Shown: positions 34,575 to 46,089, counted from the stretch's first letter. The stretch is 64,000 nucleotides of DNA from Prochilodus magdalenae (GCA_024036415.1 JAMWET010003060.1:1-64000), one strand, 5' to 3'. A program made the numbers and translations. The notes: generated from the sequence alone by a model not told the origin.

Positions 34575-36089
34575 CAGTGGAGGAAATACATATTTGATCC
34601 CTTGCTGATTTTGTAAGTTTGCCCACTGACAAAGATATGAACAGTCTATCGTTTTAAGGGTAGGTTGATTTTAACAGTGAGAGATAGAATATCAAAAAGG
34701 AAATTCAAGAAAATTACTTTGTATAAAATATATATCAATTTCATTTCATTTTACAGAGAGAAATAAGTATTTGATCCCCTACCAAACATTAAGAGTTCTG
34801 GCTCCTACAGACCAGTTAGACGCTCCTAAGCAACTCATTACCTGCATTAAAGACAGCGGTCTTAAACTGTCATCTGTATAAAAGATACCTCTCCTCAGAC
34901 TGCATTAATCAGTCAGACTCTAACCTCTCCAACATGGGCAAGACCATGTTGGCTTTCTAAGCATGTCAGGGACAAGATCATAGATCTGCACAAGGCTGGA
35001 ATGGGCTACAGAACCTTCAGTAAGACGCTGGGTGAGAAGCAGACTACTGTTGGTGCCATTGTAAGAAAATGGAGAAATACAAAATGACTGTCGATCGACC
35101 TCGATCTGGAGCTCCATGATAAATCTCACCTGGTGGGGTATCCTTGATCATGAGGAAGGTGAGACATCAGCCTAAATCTACACGGGGGAACTTGTTAATG
35201 ATCTTAAGGCAGCTGGGACCACAGTCACCAAGAAAACCACTGGCAACACATTACATCGTAATGGACTAAAATCCTGCACTGTCCCACTGCTCGAGAAGGC
35301 ACATGTGCAGGCCCGTCTGGAGTTTGCCGATGAACACCTGGATGATTCTGAGAGTGATTGGGAGATGGTGCTGTGTTTGGAGGAGGAGAAATGCTGACTA
35401 TAGCCCACAGAACACCGTCCCCACCGTCCGGCATGGAGGTGGAGAAATTATGTTTTGGGGGTGTTTCTCTGCTAAGGGCACAGGACTACTTCACCGCATC
35501 AATGGGAGAATGGTTGGAGCCATGTACCGTGAAATCCTGAGTGACCACCTCCTTCCCTCCGCCAGGACATTAAAAATGGGTCATGGCTGGGTCTTCCAGC
35601 ACGACAATGACCCAAAACGTACAGCCAAGGCAACAAAGCAGTGGCTTAAAAAGAAGCACATTAAGGTCATGGAGTGGCCTAGCCAGTCTCCAGACCTTCA
35701 TCCCAGAGAAAACTTATGGAGGGAGGTCAAGGTCCGAGCTGCCAAGCGACAGCCTCAAAATCTTAATGATGTGGAGATGATCTGCAAAGAGGAGTGGACC
35801 AAAATTCCTCCTGACATGTGCGCAAACCCCATCATCAACTACAAACAACATCTGACTGCTGTCCTTGCCAACAAGGGTTTGGCCACCAAGTATTAAGTCT
35901 TGTTTGCTAGAGGGATCAAAAACGTATTACTCTCTGCAAAATGCAAAAAATGTATATATTTTATAAAATGTAATTTTCTGGATTTTCTTTTTGATATTCT
36001 ACCTCATTAAAATGATAGACTGTTCATATCTTTGTCAGTGGGCAATCTTACAAAATCAGCATGGGATCAAATATTTATTTCCTCCACTG
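34575..36089 (+). mobile_element. Tc1-like transposon, nearly full length, inactive
   Basis: The element is 1,515 bp and flanked by TA on both sides (34,573-34,574 and 36,090-36,091). Long inverted repeats begin CAGTGGAGGAAATA and end in the complementary TTTCCTCCACTG. The transposase runs from about 34,934 to 35,896 on the plus strand. The N-terminal third is frameshifted and has stops. The catalytic part reads [17 protein letters not shown] (second Asp), then [11 protein letters not shown] (last acidic residue, changed from SPDLNPIENLW). The segment that should carry the first catalytic Asp is garbled and partly deleted. It is a recognisable but dead Tc1 copy. Confidence 0.9.
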
Positions 36090-36429
36090 TAGCTTTAAGA
36101 AACTCTGGGGGTGTGGCCATTAAAAGTGGTCCTCGGGAGTCTCCCCACTCCAGGTGCAACAAAGGAACTCGATATTGAGGTTTATTGTGGTGGGTAGTGT
36201 GGAGTTTTGATCCTTAGTGTCTGAGGAGGTTGGGCTTGTAGAGACTTTAGTGGTTAGAATGATCTACCCCGTCTTCATCATGGGTTTAATGTGTCTTAGA
36301 CCACCAGCTGTGTTGTGCAGAGGAGGGGTTGGTAGCAGGTCTATACAGTAAATAACCCTATTCCACTACTGTTCTACTCCATATCAGGACAAGAACCACT
36401 TAGTACAGAGAACCACAGTCCATCATGAC

Positions 36430-36740
36430 TCAAAGACATGAAGGTCAGTCAGTCCAGAAAAACTGCTAGAACCTCGAATGGACCATCCAACGCCATTATG
36501 AACCTGGCTCTCATGAGGACGGGCACAGGAAAGGAAGACCAGGAGCCCCCTCTGCTGCAGAGGGTAAGGTCATTAGAGTTACCAGCCTCAGGAACCGCAA
36601 ATGACCAGCACCTCAGATTAGAACCCACATTAACACGTCACAGAGTTCAAGGAGCGGACCCATCTCAGCATCAGCTGTTCAGAGGAGACTGTGTGAGGTT
36701 TATATCCTGTATTAAACTGAACTACACCAATAAAGAACCA
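36430..36740 (+). mobile_element. Tc1-type transposase N-terminal remnant
   Basis: The plus strand in shifting frames reads like the DNA-binding half of another Tc1 family: GHRKGRPGAPSAAEGKVIRV, TSLRNRK, PAPQIRTHINTSQSS and ISASAVQRRLCE. The catalytic half is absent. It sits just downstream of the larger Tc1 element but is a different family. Confidence 0.6.
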
Positions 36741-36810
36741 TAAAGAGGCTAAAAGAGATTTCTGGATGTTTATTAATATGAGTGATGATGATGCTGTGTG
36801 TGAGTGAGCT

Positions 36811-37552
36811 TCAGGTTCTCTCCGTCTCTCTAGCAGCGATCGTCGTGCTGCCACCACTGGGGTCTCCTCCCTTCTCCTCCACATCTCCATCTTCCTCCAT
36901 CAGCTTTTCCGACAGTCTGTGATGGAGTGAAGTCCACTCTGAGATGTTCTCTGTGGTGTCTCCTCTCTCTCTGTCCTCTCCTCCTTGCTGTGGAGATGTC
37001 CCCAACTGGCCAGTCAACCTTTCTCCATGTTGTTCTCTTTCCTCTCCTGGTCTGTTTTCCTTCTTTTCCAGGTTCTTCCTGGACACTCCTAGAAGCTCCT
37101 TCCTCCATCATGAAGTCCAGGAGCTCACTGACAACTTCAGACATGTTGTTGTAGCTCTCTGGATCTTCTGCCTCCTCTGTCTTATCGGTGTCCAGGAGGG
37201 AATGGATGACATCACCCACCACTATCATCACGGTCTCGTTTTGGCCTGTCATAAAGACACACAGTCAGTTTTACATCTTTTCAATTTCACTGTAGGGTGT
37301 GTTTATGTCCTGTACTCACCTAGAGGCTGGACACTCTGCGATGGAGTAGCCTCCAGCAGGAACTCCAGGAACATCTCTCTGACGTTCTCCTGCTCATCAG
37401 TGGTGCTCACTGGGTTCTCTAGAAGGCTCTCCTCTTTCTGAGTGCCCTCTTTATCCTCCTCACGGGCCACATCCAGTTCTTTTATGGCGTCTGCTGTTGA
37501 TTCCTCAGCCTCCTTCGTCATCATCATATCATCATCTACTTCCATAAAAATA
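36811..37552 (-). CDS. Unrecognised acidic protein, two 3' exons
   Basis: I do not recognise this gene. Its likely exons are about 37,318-37,552 and 36,811-37,251, joined by a GTGAGT donor and a TGACAG acceptor in phase 1. The first encodes MEVDDDMMMTKEAEESTADA and, later, FLEFLLEATPSQSVQP. The second starts QNETVMIVVGDVIHSLLDTD and contains MSEVVSELLDFMMEEGA. After about 37,090 two frames are open. One is basic and ends QHDDRC. The other is acidic and ends GDPSGGSTTIAARETERT. The acidic one matches the upstream composition, so a frameshift or alternative splice is likely. Further 5' exons probably exist, with a possible donor at about 37,608. It is strongly acidic and has no membrane segment. 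Confidence 0.45.
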
Positions 37553-37599
37553 GAGTCAGTTTTCTAGCTCTTTCATTTTCAGTGTTATTGTTTCATTTC

Positions 37600-38520
37600 C
37601 TTTACTCACAAATCTGGGTAGTCAAGTCAAGTAATGTGCTGTTGAACCAGAATGAAAACTGATCTCTGATGAACCCTGGACTTAAAGACTTGTGTGTTTT
37701 TCTTTACTTTCAATGTCTGAAGAGTTAAAAATGGCGGATCTGCCGAAGAGCAAGCTAGCATACAGTCTACTTAGCAAAGCCGGCTAAGTCCGTAACACAA
37801 AAGCTTTCATTGGGAAAACACTTGGAACGTATACACATGCACACTTTCAGCATATCTACGGTCTTCTGTGAGGATTATTATTTTAATAATAATCCAAGTT
37901 TAAGCTTCGTTTATCGTGTAGAAAAAATTTGAGCTCCTCTTTAGTCACCCCGTTTTCTCTTTCGTCCCACTCTTTCTACTTTTTTCTCCACCCTCCTCCT
38001 CTTTGACCCCAGCCATAAATGGAGACCACATGCTACGTTTTATAGATTTAAATTTTACCAAAACAGCCACATACATATTTTTAAAAACTATATACACAAG
38101 CTTCTTTCATGAATTCCACTGAACACACGTTTTAAATGATTCCTTGAGTGTATACATTTAAATTTTCACCAAGGCTTCACATGAATGAACAGTGAAAGAG
38201 CTGTTTTTGGTTACTCAAGTCAAGTAAACACCTACCTCCCTGGGGGCCATCAAAGGTCAGTGGACAGGTCCTTGTGATGTGTTTCCTCATTTGCTGTACC
38301 CCAATGAAAACTGATCTTGGATGAACCCTGGACGTAAAGATGGTCTACACCAGGACAGTGCTAGAAGAGGGTGCTCATCGTTTGAGACCAGGAACATTTA
38401 AACTGATATTAGGAGTAAAGTTTAGACCCCTGTTTTTCTATTAATCAACTCAGGAATGATGATCTTTTCATCATCTAGACCTGAGATGAAACAGGTTAAC
38501 ATCTCAAGCACTCTTTCTCT
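37600..38520. other. Intergenic region with locally repeated blocks
   Basis: GAAAACTGATCT...GATGAACCCTGGAC occurs at 37,653-37,682 and 38,305-38,335. The block CTACACCAGGACAGT to GTGCTCATCGTTTGAG at 38,343-38,383 recurs at 48,223-48,268. These are shared between the CD300-like gene flanks. No exon was found. Confidence 0.4.
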
Positions 38521-38539
38521 TTCACTCTTGCTTCACATG

Positions 38540-38748
38540 GTATTTGGTCAGTGGTGGTGGGAGGGACTTCTGTGGTCTTAATAAAAGAGAAATTTGTTCA
38601 CCTATGAGAAAGCAGAAACCGCCACAGCAGTTAGAGAACTAGAGAAACCAGTAAGTTTTACAGCAGTGAGAAGAAGACGCAGAAACAAGCCCACAGAGGA
38701 CTACAATTCATTTCTGGAAGCTGGATTTAAATTTCTCTGAACATCAGG
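38540..38748 (+). promoter_or_regulatory. Conserved proximal promoter/5' UTR of CD300-like gene 1
   Basis: The block from TATTTGGTCAGTGGTGGTG through CTTAATAAAAGAGAA (TATA-like) to the start codon recurs in the same order at 46,850-47,064 and 48,960-49,197, in front of the other two genes. The conservation marks it as the shared promoter and leader. Confidence 0.5.
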
Positions 38749-38788
38749 ATGATGATCCTCTGGATCTCCACCCTCTACCTGATCTCAG
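38749..38788 (+). CDS. Signal-peptide exon, CD300-like gene 1
   Basis: MMILWISTLYLIS then G, 40 nt ending in phase 1 before GTCAGAT. It is a classical hydrophobic leader for secretion. Identical or nearly identical exons start genes 2 and 3. Confidence 0.8.
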
Positions 38789-38971
38789 GTCAGATATTCA
38801 GTTATGATCACCTCTACAAGGACAACAGGTACAGTTCTGTACTATGGTCTGTTTCTCTGTTGGAACTATAGTCTCTCTGTGCTACAGTTATGTTTGTACT
38901 GCTGGAGTGTGAGAGTACAGAGGACTCAGTGAGCTTCTTGCAGTGTGAGGTGTTTCTGTTCTGATCTTTAG

Positions 38972-39274
38972 GCCCAGCGTGCTGCTCCGATGTGGTTGGC
39001 TACTCCGGAGGAAGTGTACTAGTGTTCAGTGATCTGCCGTGGGATGTAAACCATACCAGATATGTCTGTAAGGTGGAAGAAAGTGGCTGCACACATATCA
39101 TGAAGGATGAGACGAATAGTAATGGGGTTAATGCTGGGAGATTCGAGATGTATTCAAATGTAGATCATGAGTTTCTACTGTTGATCAGAGAGCTGAACCC
39201 ACAGGATTCTGGCGTGTACAGATTTGGTGTTGGGACTGAAAGACATAAGGACGTTGAGCTGACTGTTCAGACTG
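38972..39274 (+). CDS. Ig V-type domain 1, CD300-like gene 1
   Basis: This 303-nt exon in phase 1-1 starts PACCSDVVGYSGGSV. It keeps RYVCKVEESGC (the C-C' cysteine pair of CMRF35/pIgR domains) and LIRELNPQDSGVY. The B-strand cysteine is replaced (VLVFSDLPW) and the F-strand cysteine is Phe (YRFGVG), so the canonical disulfide is gone. An N-glycosylation site NHT is present. Confidence 0.85.
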
Positions 39275-39377
39275 GTGAGACGTTTTAACCGGTTTAATCT
39301 GTTTGTTTATAAATCGTTTATATTATTAATCAGCTGATTAATGAACTGTAGGTTGTGTGTGTTTGTATGATGGACAG

Positions 39378-39716
39378 ATTCTTGTTGTGGGAGAATTGAG
39401 AAAATGAATGCTAATCTGGGAGGGACGGCCACCTTCACATGTAACTACCCAGATGAGCTCAAGACTAGCAGCAAATACCTAGACAACTTCAACAATCAAA
39501 CTATAATTGAAGAGATCATTTACACTGAAAAAGATTCTCAGATGGAGCAGGAAGACAGATACTCCATCTTTGATGACAGAAGATCTAAAGTCTTCAGTGT
39601 GAACATCAGTGGTGTGAGAGAAGATGATGGAGGAGTGTATTTGTGTGGCGTGGGGAGGAAAGACAAGTCAGTGGGTTATTACTCCTACTTCAAAGAGATT
39701 CACCTACGGGTTACAG
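39378..39716 (+). CDS. Ig V-type domain 2, CD300-like gene 1
   Basis: This 339-nt exon in phase 1-1 starts DSCCGRIEKMNANLGGTATF. It has the canonical pair TFTCNYPDE and DDGGVYLCGV. It lacks the accessory C-C' cysteines (SKYLDNFNNQ). Glycosylation sites NQT and NIS are present. The J-like end reads YFKEIHLRVTG. Confidence 0.85.
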
Positions 39717-39881
39717 GTGAGATACACTGATATTATATCTGCCTAATTTTACTGCATCAAGTTCTGAAAATGAATATGAACACATTCATGACCGGAGACC
39801 CTCAAGTTGTACTGTCAGACTAAATATTGCACAGCATGAAACGTGTAGAAATTTCTGCATGAAATTACTGTTCTCTGTGAT

Positions 39882-42312
39882 GTAACTAATTAACGCTGTA
39901 ACTAAACTAATAACACTCTAACTAAACTAATAACTCTCTAACTAAACCAATAACGCTCTAACTAAACTAATAACGCTGTAACTAAACTAATAATACTCAA
40001 ACTAAACTAATAACACTCTAACTAAACTACTAACGCTCTGACTAAACTAATAACACTCTAACTAAACTAATAACGCTCTAACTAAACTAATAACACACTA
40101 ACGAAACTAATAACGCTCTAACTAAACTAATAACATTCTAACTAAACTAATAACACTCAAACTAAACTATTAACGCTCTAAGTAAACTAATAACACTCTA
40201 ACTAAACTAATAATGCTCTAACTAAACTAATAACACACTAACTAAGCTAACAGCACTCTAACTAAACTAATAACAAACTAATTAATCTAATAACGCTCTA
40301 ACTAAACTAATAACACTCTAACTAAACTAATAATGCTCTAATTAAACTAATAACACTAACTAAACTAATAACGCTCTAACTAAAAATACTCTAACTAAAC
40401 TAATAACATTCTAGCTAAACTAATAACACTCTAACTAAACTAAATAACGCTCTAACTAAACTAATAACTCTCTAACTAAACCAATAACACACTAACTAAA
40501 CTAATAACACTCTAACTAAAATAATAATACTCAAACTAAACTAATAACACAATAAATAAATTACTAACGCTCTAACTAAACTAATAACGCTCTAACTAAA
40601 CTAATAATACTCAAACTAAACTAATAACACAATAACTAAATTACTAATGCTCTAACTAAACTAATAACGCTCTAACTAAACTAATAACACACGAACTAAA
40701 CTAATAACGCTTTAAGTAAACGAATAACACTCTAACTAAACTAATAACACTCTAAACTAATAACACTCTAACTAAACTAATAACACTAACTACACTAATA
40801 ACGCTCTAACTAAACTAATAATGCTCTGACTAAACTAATACAACTCTAACTAAACTAATAACACTCTAACTAAACTAATAACACTAACTAAACTAATAAC
40901 ACTCTAACTAAACTAATAACGCTCTAACTAAACTAATAACACACTAACTAAACTAATAATGCTCTAACTAAACTAATAACGCTCTAACTAAACTAATAAC
41001 GCTCTAACTAAACTAATAACACTCTAACTAAACTAATAACACTCTAACTAAACTAATAACGCTCTAACTAAACTAATAACACTCTAACTAAACTAATAAC
41101 GCTCTAACTAAACTAATAACGCTCTAACTAAACTAATAACACTCTAACTAAACTAATAACGCTCTAACTAAACTAATAACACACTAACTAAACTAATAAC
41201 GCTCTAACTAAACTAATAACACTCTAACTAAACTAATAACGCTCTAACTAAACTAATAAAATTCTAACTAAACTAATAACACTCTAACTAAACTAATACT
41301 GCTCTGACTAAACTAATAATGCTCTAACTAAACTAATAACACACTAACTAAACTAATAACGCTCTAACTAAACTAATAACACTTCATCTAAACTAATAAC
41401 GCTTTAACTAAACTAATAACACTCTAACTAAACTAATAACACACTAACTAAACTAATAACACTCTAACTAAACTAATAACACACTAACTAAACTAATAAC
41501 ACACTAACTAAACTAATAACGCTCTAACTAAACTAATAACACACTAACTAAACTAATAACACCATAACTAAACTAATAAAGCTCCAACTAAACTAATAAC
41601 GCTCTAACTAAACTAATAACACTCTAACTAAACTAATAACGCTCTAACTAAACTAATAAAATTCTAACTAAACTAATAACACTCTAACTAAACTAATAAC
41701 ACTCTAACTAAACTACTAAAGCTCTAACTAAACTAATTACACTCTAACTAAACTAATACCGCTCTGACTAAACTAATAATGCTCTAACTAAACTAATAAC
41801 ACCCTAACTAAACTAATAACGCTCTAACTAAACTAATAACACTCTAACTAAACTAATAACGCTCTAACTAAACTAATAAAATTCTAACTAAACTAATAAC
41901 ACTCTAACTAAACTAATACCACTCTGACTAAACTAATAATGCTCTAACTAAACTAATAACACACTAACTAAACTAATAACGCTCTAACTAAACTAATAAC
42001 ACTCTGTCTAAACTAATAACGCTTTAACTAAACTAATAACACTCTAACTAAACTAATAACACACTAACTAAACTAATAACACTCTAACTAAACTAATAAC
42101 ACACTAACTAAACTAATAACGCTCTAACTAAACTAATAACACACTAACTAAACTAATAACACCCTAACTAAACTAATAATGCTCCAACTAAACTAATAAT
42201 GCTCTAACTAAACTAATAACACACTACCTAAACTAATAACGCTCTAACTAAACTAATAACGCTCTGACTAAATTAATAACACTCTAAACTAATAACACAC
42301 TTACTAAACTCA
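39882..42312 (+). repeat. 2.4-kb minisatellite, 20-bp unit, in CD300-like gene 1 intron
   Basis: The unit is CTAACTAAACTAATAACRCT, about 120 copies. The period is exactly 20 from about 40,860 onward; earlier copies have indels. Variants (ACACTC, GCTC, AAATTC) recur in the same order 600-620 bp apart, showing a higher-order repeat. The same unit occupies the same intron position of gene 3 (50,328-50,727) in about 20 copies. The array is almost free of G on the coding strand. Confidence 0.95.
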
Positions 42313-43130
42313 TTAAAGAAATGTATATGATCTGTAAGACTAATAATGCATCCTACATTAGGTTTAAATTATATAATTAACACATAGAACCAGACTTTAC
42401 TACCAAATACTATCAATGTCAACATTACCACCAGGAGAGAGAGAGAGACTGAGAGAGGACAACATGCCAACACCCCCCTCCCCAACTCCAGGAAAATAGA
42501 ATGAAATGCACATACACTACACTGATGGGTCTTTTAGGGTTCGGTAATAAAACTAAATGGTTCTATTTAGTATAATGAGTTCTATTTACACCCAGTTATA
42601 GTTACACCATTTATACACCATATACACCTTCTCCATCTGAGAGCACAGCTGTCAGTAGATCATGTCTGTTTTTAACACATTATAAAAGTTTAAATTAACA
42701 CGCTTTTTATTGTTTAACACACACCATCTGCACTCCCAGACCTAACTACAGCTACAACCCACTGGACCACGTCAGCTTCACCTGCAACAGTCCCATCTGC
42801 TGATGGACATTTCCATTAAGTACACAGTCATTACCCATAATTCCATCTTTCATTATATATTCATGTTAAATGTGTTCAGGCAGGAGCTCAGTGATTTAGG
42901 ACCCAACCAGGAACTGAAGCTGATGTGGAGCTGGAGGGTTCTGGGTTTGGTGGGTACTAGGATACTGCAGGTTCTAATGGTCTTACTTTGCTACATGGGA
43001 ACACAAAGTATTTGAACCCAGCAGAAACTGACCAGGGGCAGTACGTTTCAGTGACCCGACTGTGAATAATTTAATTCTGAACTGACCGTAATACTGGACA
43101 TGGTCCCGTCTCTGTGTCTCTCATCTGCAG

Positions 43131-43229
43131 GCTCCTCCCTCATCATCTCTGTATGTGTCTGTGGGGCTCTGCTGCTGATTGGAGGAGCAGCACTGATCAT
43201 CTACAAACTGAGGAACCACATGAGACAGG
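43131..43229 (+). CDS. Transmembrane exon, CD300-like gene 1
   Basis: This 99-nt exon in phase 1-1 has a CTGCAG acceptor and a GTATGT donor. It reads SSLIISVCVCGALLLIGGAA, then LIIYKLRNHMRQ. It has one helix of about 22 residues with a basic cytoplasmic side. It is nearly identical to 51,981-52,079. Confidence 0.85.
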
Positions 43230-44134
43230 GTATGTAAATGAGTCCTCAGTCCTTTAGTCCCTCATTTAAAGCTAATGCTAAAGGCTCCCTCTAGTGGACA
43301 GTGATGGACAATACACACAAGAAACTATACTGATATATTTTGGCATCAACTTTCACAGACTCGTAATCAGCCAGAGAACAGCCAAATATAACACAGTGAG
43401 TGAAAATAATCTCAGTTCTTCATTAAATACACCAGAATGACTGTCTGATCTAAAATCCTTAATAAGTGTCCTCTTCTGATTTGAGGACGATGATGATGAA
43501 AATGGAAATCAATGCATTCTCAACATGGGTCCAATCCACAAGAGCCTTAATATATGAGAATAAGAGAAGATTGTTGTCCATCCCAACCTATCAGATTTCC
43601 ACTGTGAGAATGTCAACATCTCCAATGAATAAAGAAACATTACATAAAGCAGGGTTTCTCAGTATCACAGTAAGAACTTGTGATAGAAACTGCCCAGTAG
43701 AAAAGTCTTTATGTCTTACTGGTCATAGCTTGACTTGTTGATCTGGGAGTCTGAGAAATTTATAAAATCTCCCCAAATTCAGTAAATTTGAACTTAATGA
43801 CTCAACCTCAGTCTATGAACCCTGCTATCTCAATGCTACGTTTTTGTCCCGACTACAAAATAACGGGGTTTGTTTGGGTTATTTTCTTGCCCAGTGTCAA
43901 TTTACTTGTCTGGGGTTACAACAACAGAGACATTATGGATATTTCAGCTGGAGAGTTAAATACATATCCAGTGTGTGAAATAGAGGACGTCCTGTTTATT
44001 ATTATGATGTCATGCTGTCTGTTAGGTAAACATAGATGCTCAAATATAAATTCAGGGAAAGGCCATTGTTTAGCACCTTCACACACAATCTACAAGCTTC
44101 TGTCTATCGTATTCTCAATTAACTAAAGATCCAG

Positions 44135-44310
44135 CACTGGTCTGCCTCAGGGTGGCACTGTAGCAAACTGGTCTGCCTCAGGGTGGCGCTGTAGCAACCT
44201 CGTCTGCTTCTGGGTGGTGCTGTAGCAAACTGGTCTGCCTCAGCGTGGCACTGTAGCATACTGGTCTGCCTCAGGGTGGTGCTGTAGCAAACTGGTCTGC
44301 CTCACTTGGT
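44135..44310 (+). repeat. 34-bp tandem repeat in the 3' UTR of gene 1, five copies
   Basis: The unit CTGGTCTGCCTCAGGGTGGC followed by GCTGTAGCAAA repeats five times. The gene 3 3' UTR has two copies at 52,972-53,045. Confidence 0.8.
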
Positions 44311-44810
44311 CCTTAGTAGGCTAGTAACTGTAACTATTCCTGGGATCCCTCTGAATAACATTACACTAGCCTATGCTATGGCATGTCTGGAAATCTGATA
44401 ATGATTTTCCCACTAGTGAATTATTATTTATTTCTCCGACTGGAGACGGATCTCAGTGTGTGGGAGACCTACCAAACTAGCCAGGAGCACCTCAAGAAGA
44501 AGACCTTTAACATTCCTCTGCTATTTCACTGCCATTGAAGGTAGTATCAGTGCCACTGTGGCGCACGGACCCCTGAACACCAGGGGGTATATTTCACATA
44601 CTGTGCATATCCATATTATTGCTAATTGCTTTAATGCTTAATTGATCAAGATTTTTTTTTATTTCTAAAGGCATTTTCTTTCAATAAAACTTATATATAT
44701 ATGAGTATCTTAATTCTTAGCATCCTGTAATTAGCTCAAAGCTAGCTAAACTGCAAGCTCTTCTCTGTCAGTATCATCTTCAGTTATTTCATCATGTATT
44801 TGTGAATTTA

Positions 44811-44824
44811 ACTGTCAATAAACA
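44811..44824 (+). terminator. Polyadenylation signal, CD300-like gene 1
   Basis: CTGTCAATAAACAT carries AATAAA. The matching site in gene 3 is CTCTCAATAAACAT near 53,578. This puts the conserved sequence between stop and signal (about 1 kb) in a 3' UTR. Confidence 0.55.
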
Positions 44825-45149
44825 TATTAAATTAATTCCTTTCTGATTTTTTATTCATAGCCACCGATACACCTCTGCTAGCTTTCTAGCATTATCTCCT
44901 TCTCCAACAAGGGACACTAGGTTATACTTTCTCTCCTGAACAGGAAGGAGGAACCTGACTGGGGTCTTTGGAGCAGCTCATTAATCCATCTAGACCAGTT
45001 ACAAACACACCAAGTCTCCTGAGAACCCCAAGTTGACATCGGGGGCTCCCCCATATAAGCTTTTTATATGCTCCTGGCCTCCAGAAGGAGAGGGGCTTCT
45101 CCCCAATATCTAGTCTACTGGGAGGGCTATGAATCAGAAGAACAGAGGC

Positions 45150-45720
45150 GGATTCCTACCAGATCATCATAAAGGCCTTGAGGAGGACCCAAATGCAGAG
45201 CAGGGTAGAATAAGGCTTTGGTTATCTTTTAAATTATTGTTTTTTTATTTTAGTCATAAGACTCAAGACTTGGTTTGGGAAGCAAGGGCACATCAGATCT
45301 GAAGCCTGAGACCAGATGTTTCTAAACAGTAGGAGACCATGCAGCATGACTGACTCAAACCTGATCACAAGCTCCAGAGAGAGCTCTCCCTAAGTAAGCC
45401 TCACACTGGTGGTGCCATCTTGATAGTGATTGTCTTTGAAGCCACTCTCTGGCTCCCTCTGGTGGCAGTGAATGGGGTAGCATTGCCTCCCGCCACTGGT
45501 TGGTTTGTTGCTCTGTGTGTCTCTCTGACAGCAGCACCACAGCGAGTTGCCGTCCCCTGACACACTGTCCATGACAGCGTACATGAATGCATACCTAAGC
45601 CCTACATTAGAAGTTGAGGCACTACTAGCCAGGCTACTCAGGACAAAGGCTGACATGCAAGCTGAGGGTACAGAGCAGTATATCCAAAAAGCTTATGACT
45701 CACTTTAAACTTCACGTTGA
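45150..45720 (+). repeat. Dispersed repeat family R1, copy 1
   Basis: The block contains GAGAGCTCTCC, TAAGTAAGCCTCACACTGGT, GCTCTGTGTGTCTCTCTGAC, CATGACAGCGTACATGAATG and TTGACAGATAGAGGA. The same ordered words occur at 53,985-54,440, 59,860-60,340 and 62,930-63,420. It is an unidentified dispersed repeat. The open frames in it are not conserved between copies. Confidence 0.65.
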
Positions 45721-46089
45721 CAGATAGAGGATGGAAGTGGTGTTTACAGACTCAGGATTAAGTACTGGGTCAGGAAAGGCTGTATTCTCTGTCCATCTGT
45801 CCACCCTCTTGGTAGTATTGTCCTAGGACTAAGGAACCAGAAAGGGGATGGAGTGGTGCTGGGGCTTGTGAGAACCTCATCTTCATTTGAAAAAGATGTG
45901 ACTATATAGGAGGCTAAATTGGAAGGAGGAGGAGTTTCAGGTATGTACACCCTCCAAACTAAGTTATTCCATAAGACATTTAAAATCCTGATTACAACAG
46001 ATTTCATGGGATATGGGAGCAGAACACCCACCAGAGTGCTTCTCTTGACACCACAACCCCAGACATAGTGCCTCACCTAATCGTGTGAG

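Larger units (their letters stand above)
38749..43395 (+). pseudogene. CD300/pIgR-like receptor gene 1 (decayed tail)
   Basis: Its exons are the signal peptide (38,749-38,788), Ig domain 1 (38,972-39,274), Ig domain 2 (39,378-39,716), the TM exon (43,131-43,229) and the first tail exon (43,359-43,395). All joins are phase 1. The extracellular part and the TM helix are intact. In the tail exon a 4-bp deletion relative to gene 3 gives D-S-stop. The last tail exon (about 43,484) is also frameshifted and has lost its tyrosines. The product would be a type I membrane protein with almost no cytoplasmic tail. The GACCTAACTACAGC block near 42,740 looks like a decayed Thr-rich stalk exon. The gene may still be expressed as a tail-less receptor. 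Confidence 0.75.

Noticed and set aside
35178..35434. Minus-strand frames within the Tc1 element
   Set aside because: They are opposite-strand shadows of the broken transposase.
39882..42312. Regular 20-bp array considered as a CRISPR-like repeat
   Set aside because: The units are contiguous with no spacers, vary by slippage and lie in a vertebrate intron. It is a minisatellite.
43788..44126. Open frame conserved with 52,619-53,029
   Set aside because: Both lie between the stop codon and the poly(A) signal of duplicated genes. The similarity is explained by recent duplication of the whole 3' UTR.
45744..46076. 110-codon minus-strand frame
   Set aside because: It lies in dispersed repeat sequence partly shared with 57.65 kb, where the frame is not kept. 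No recognisable domain is present.
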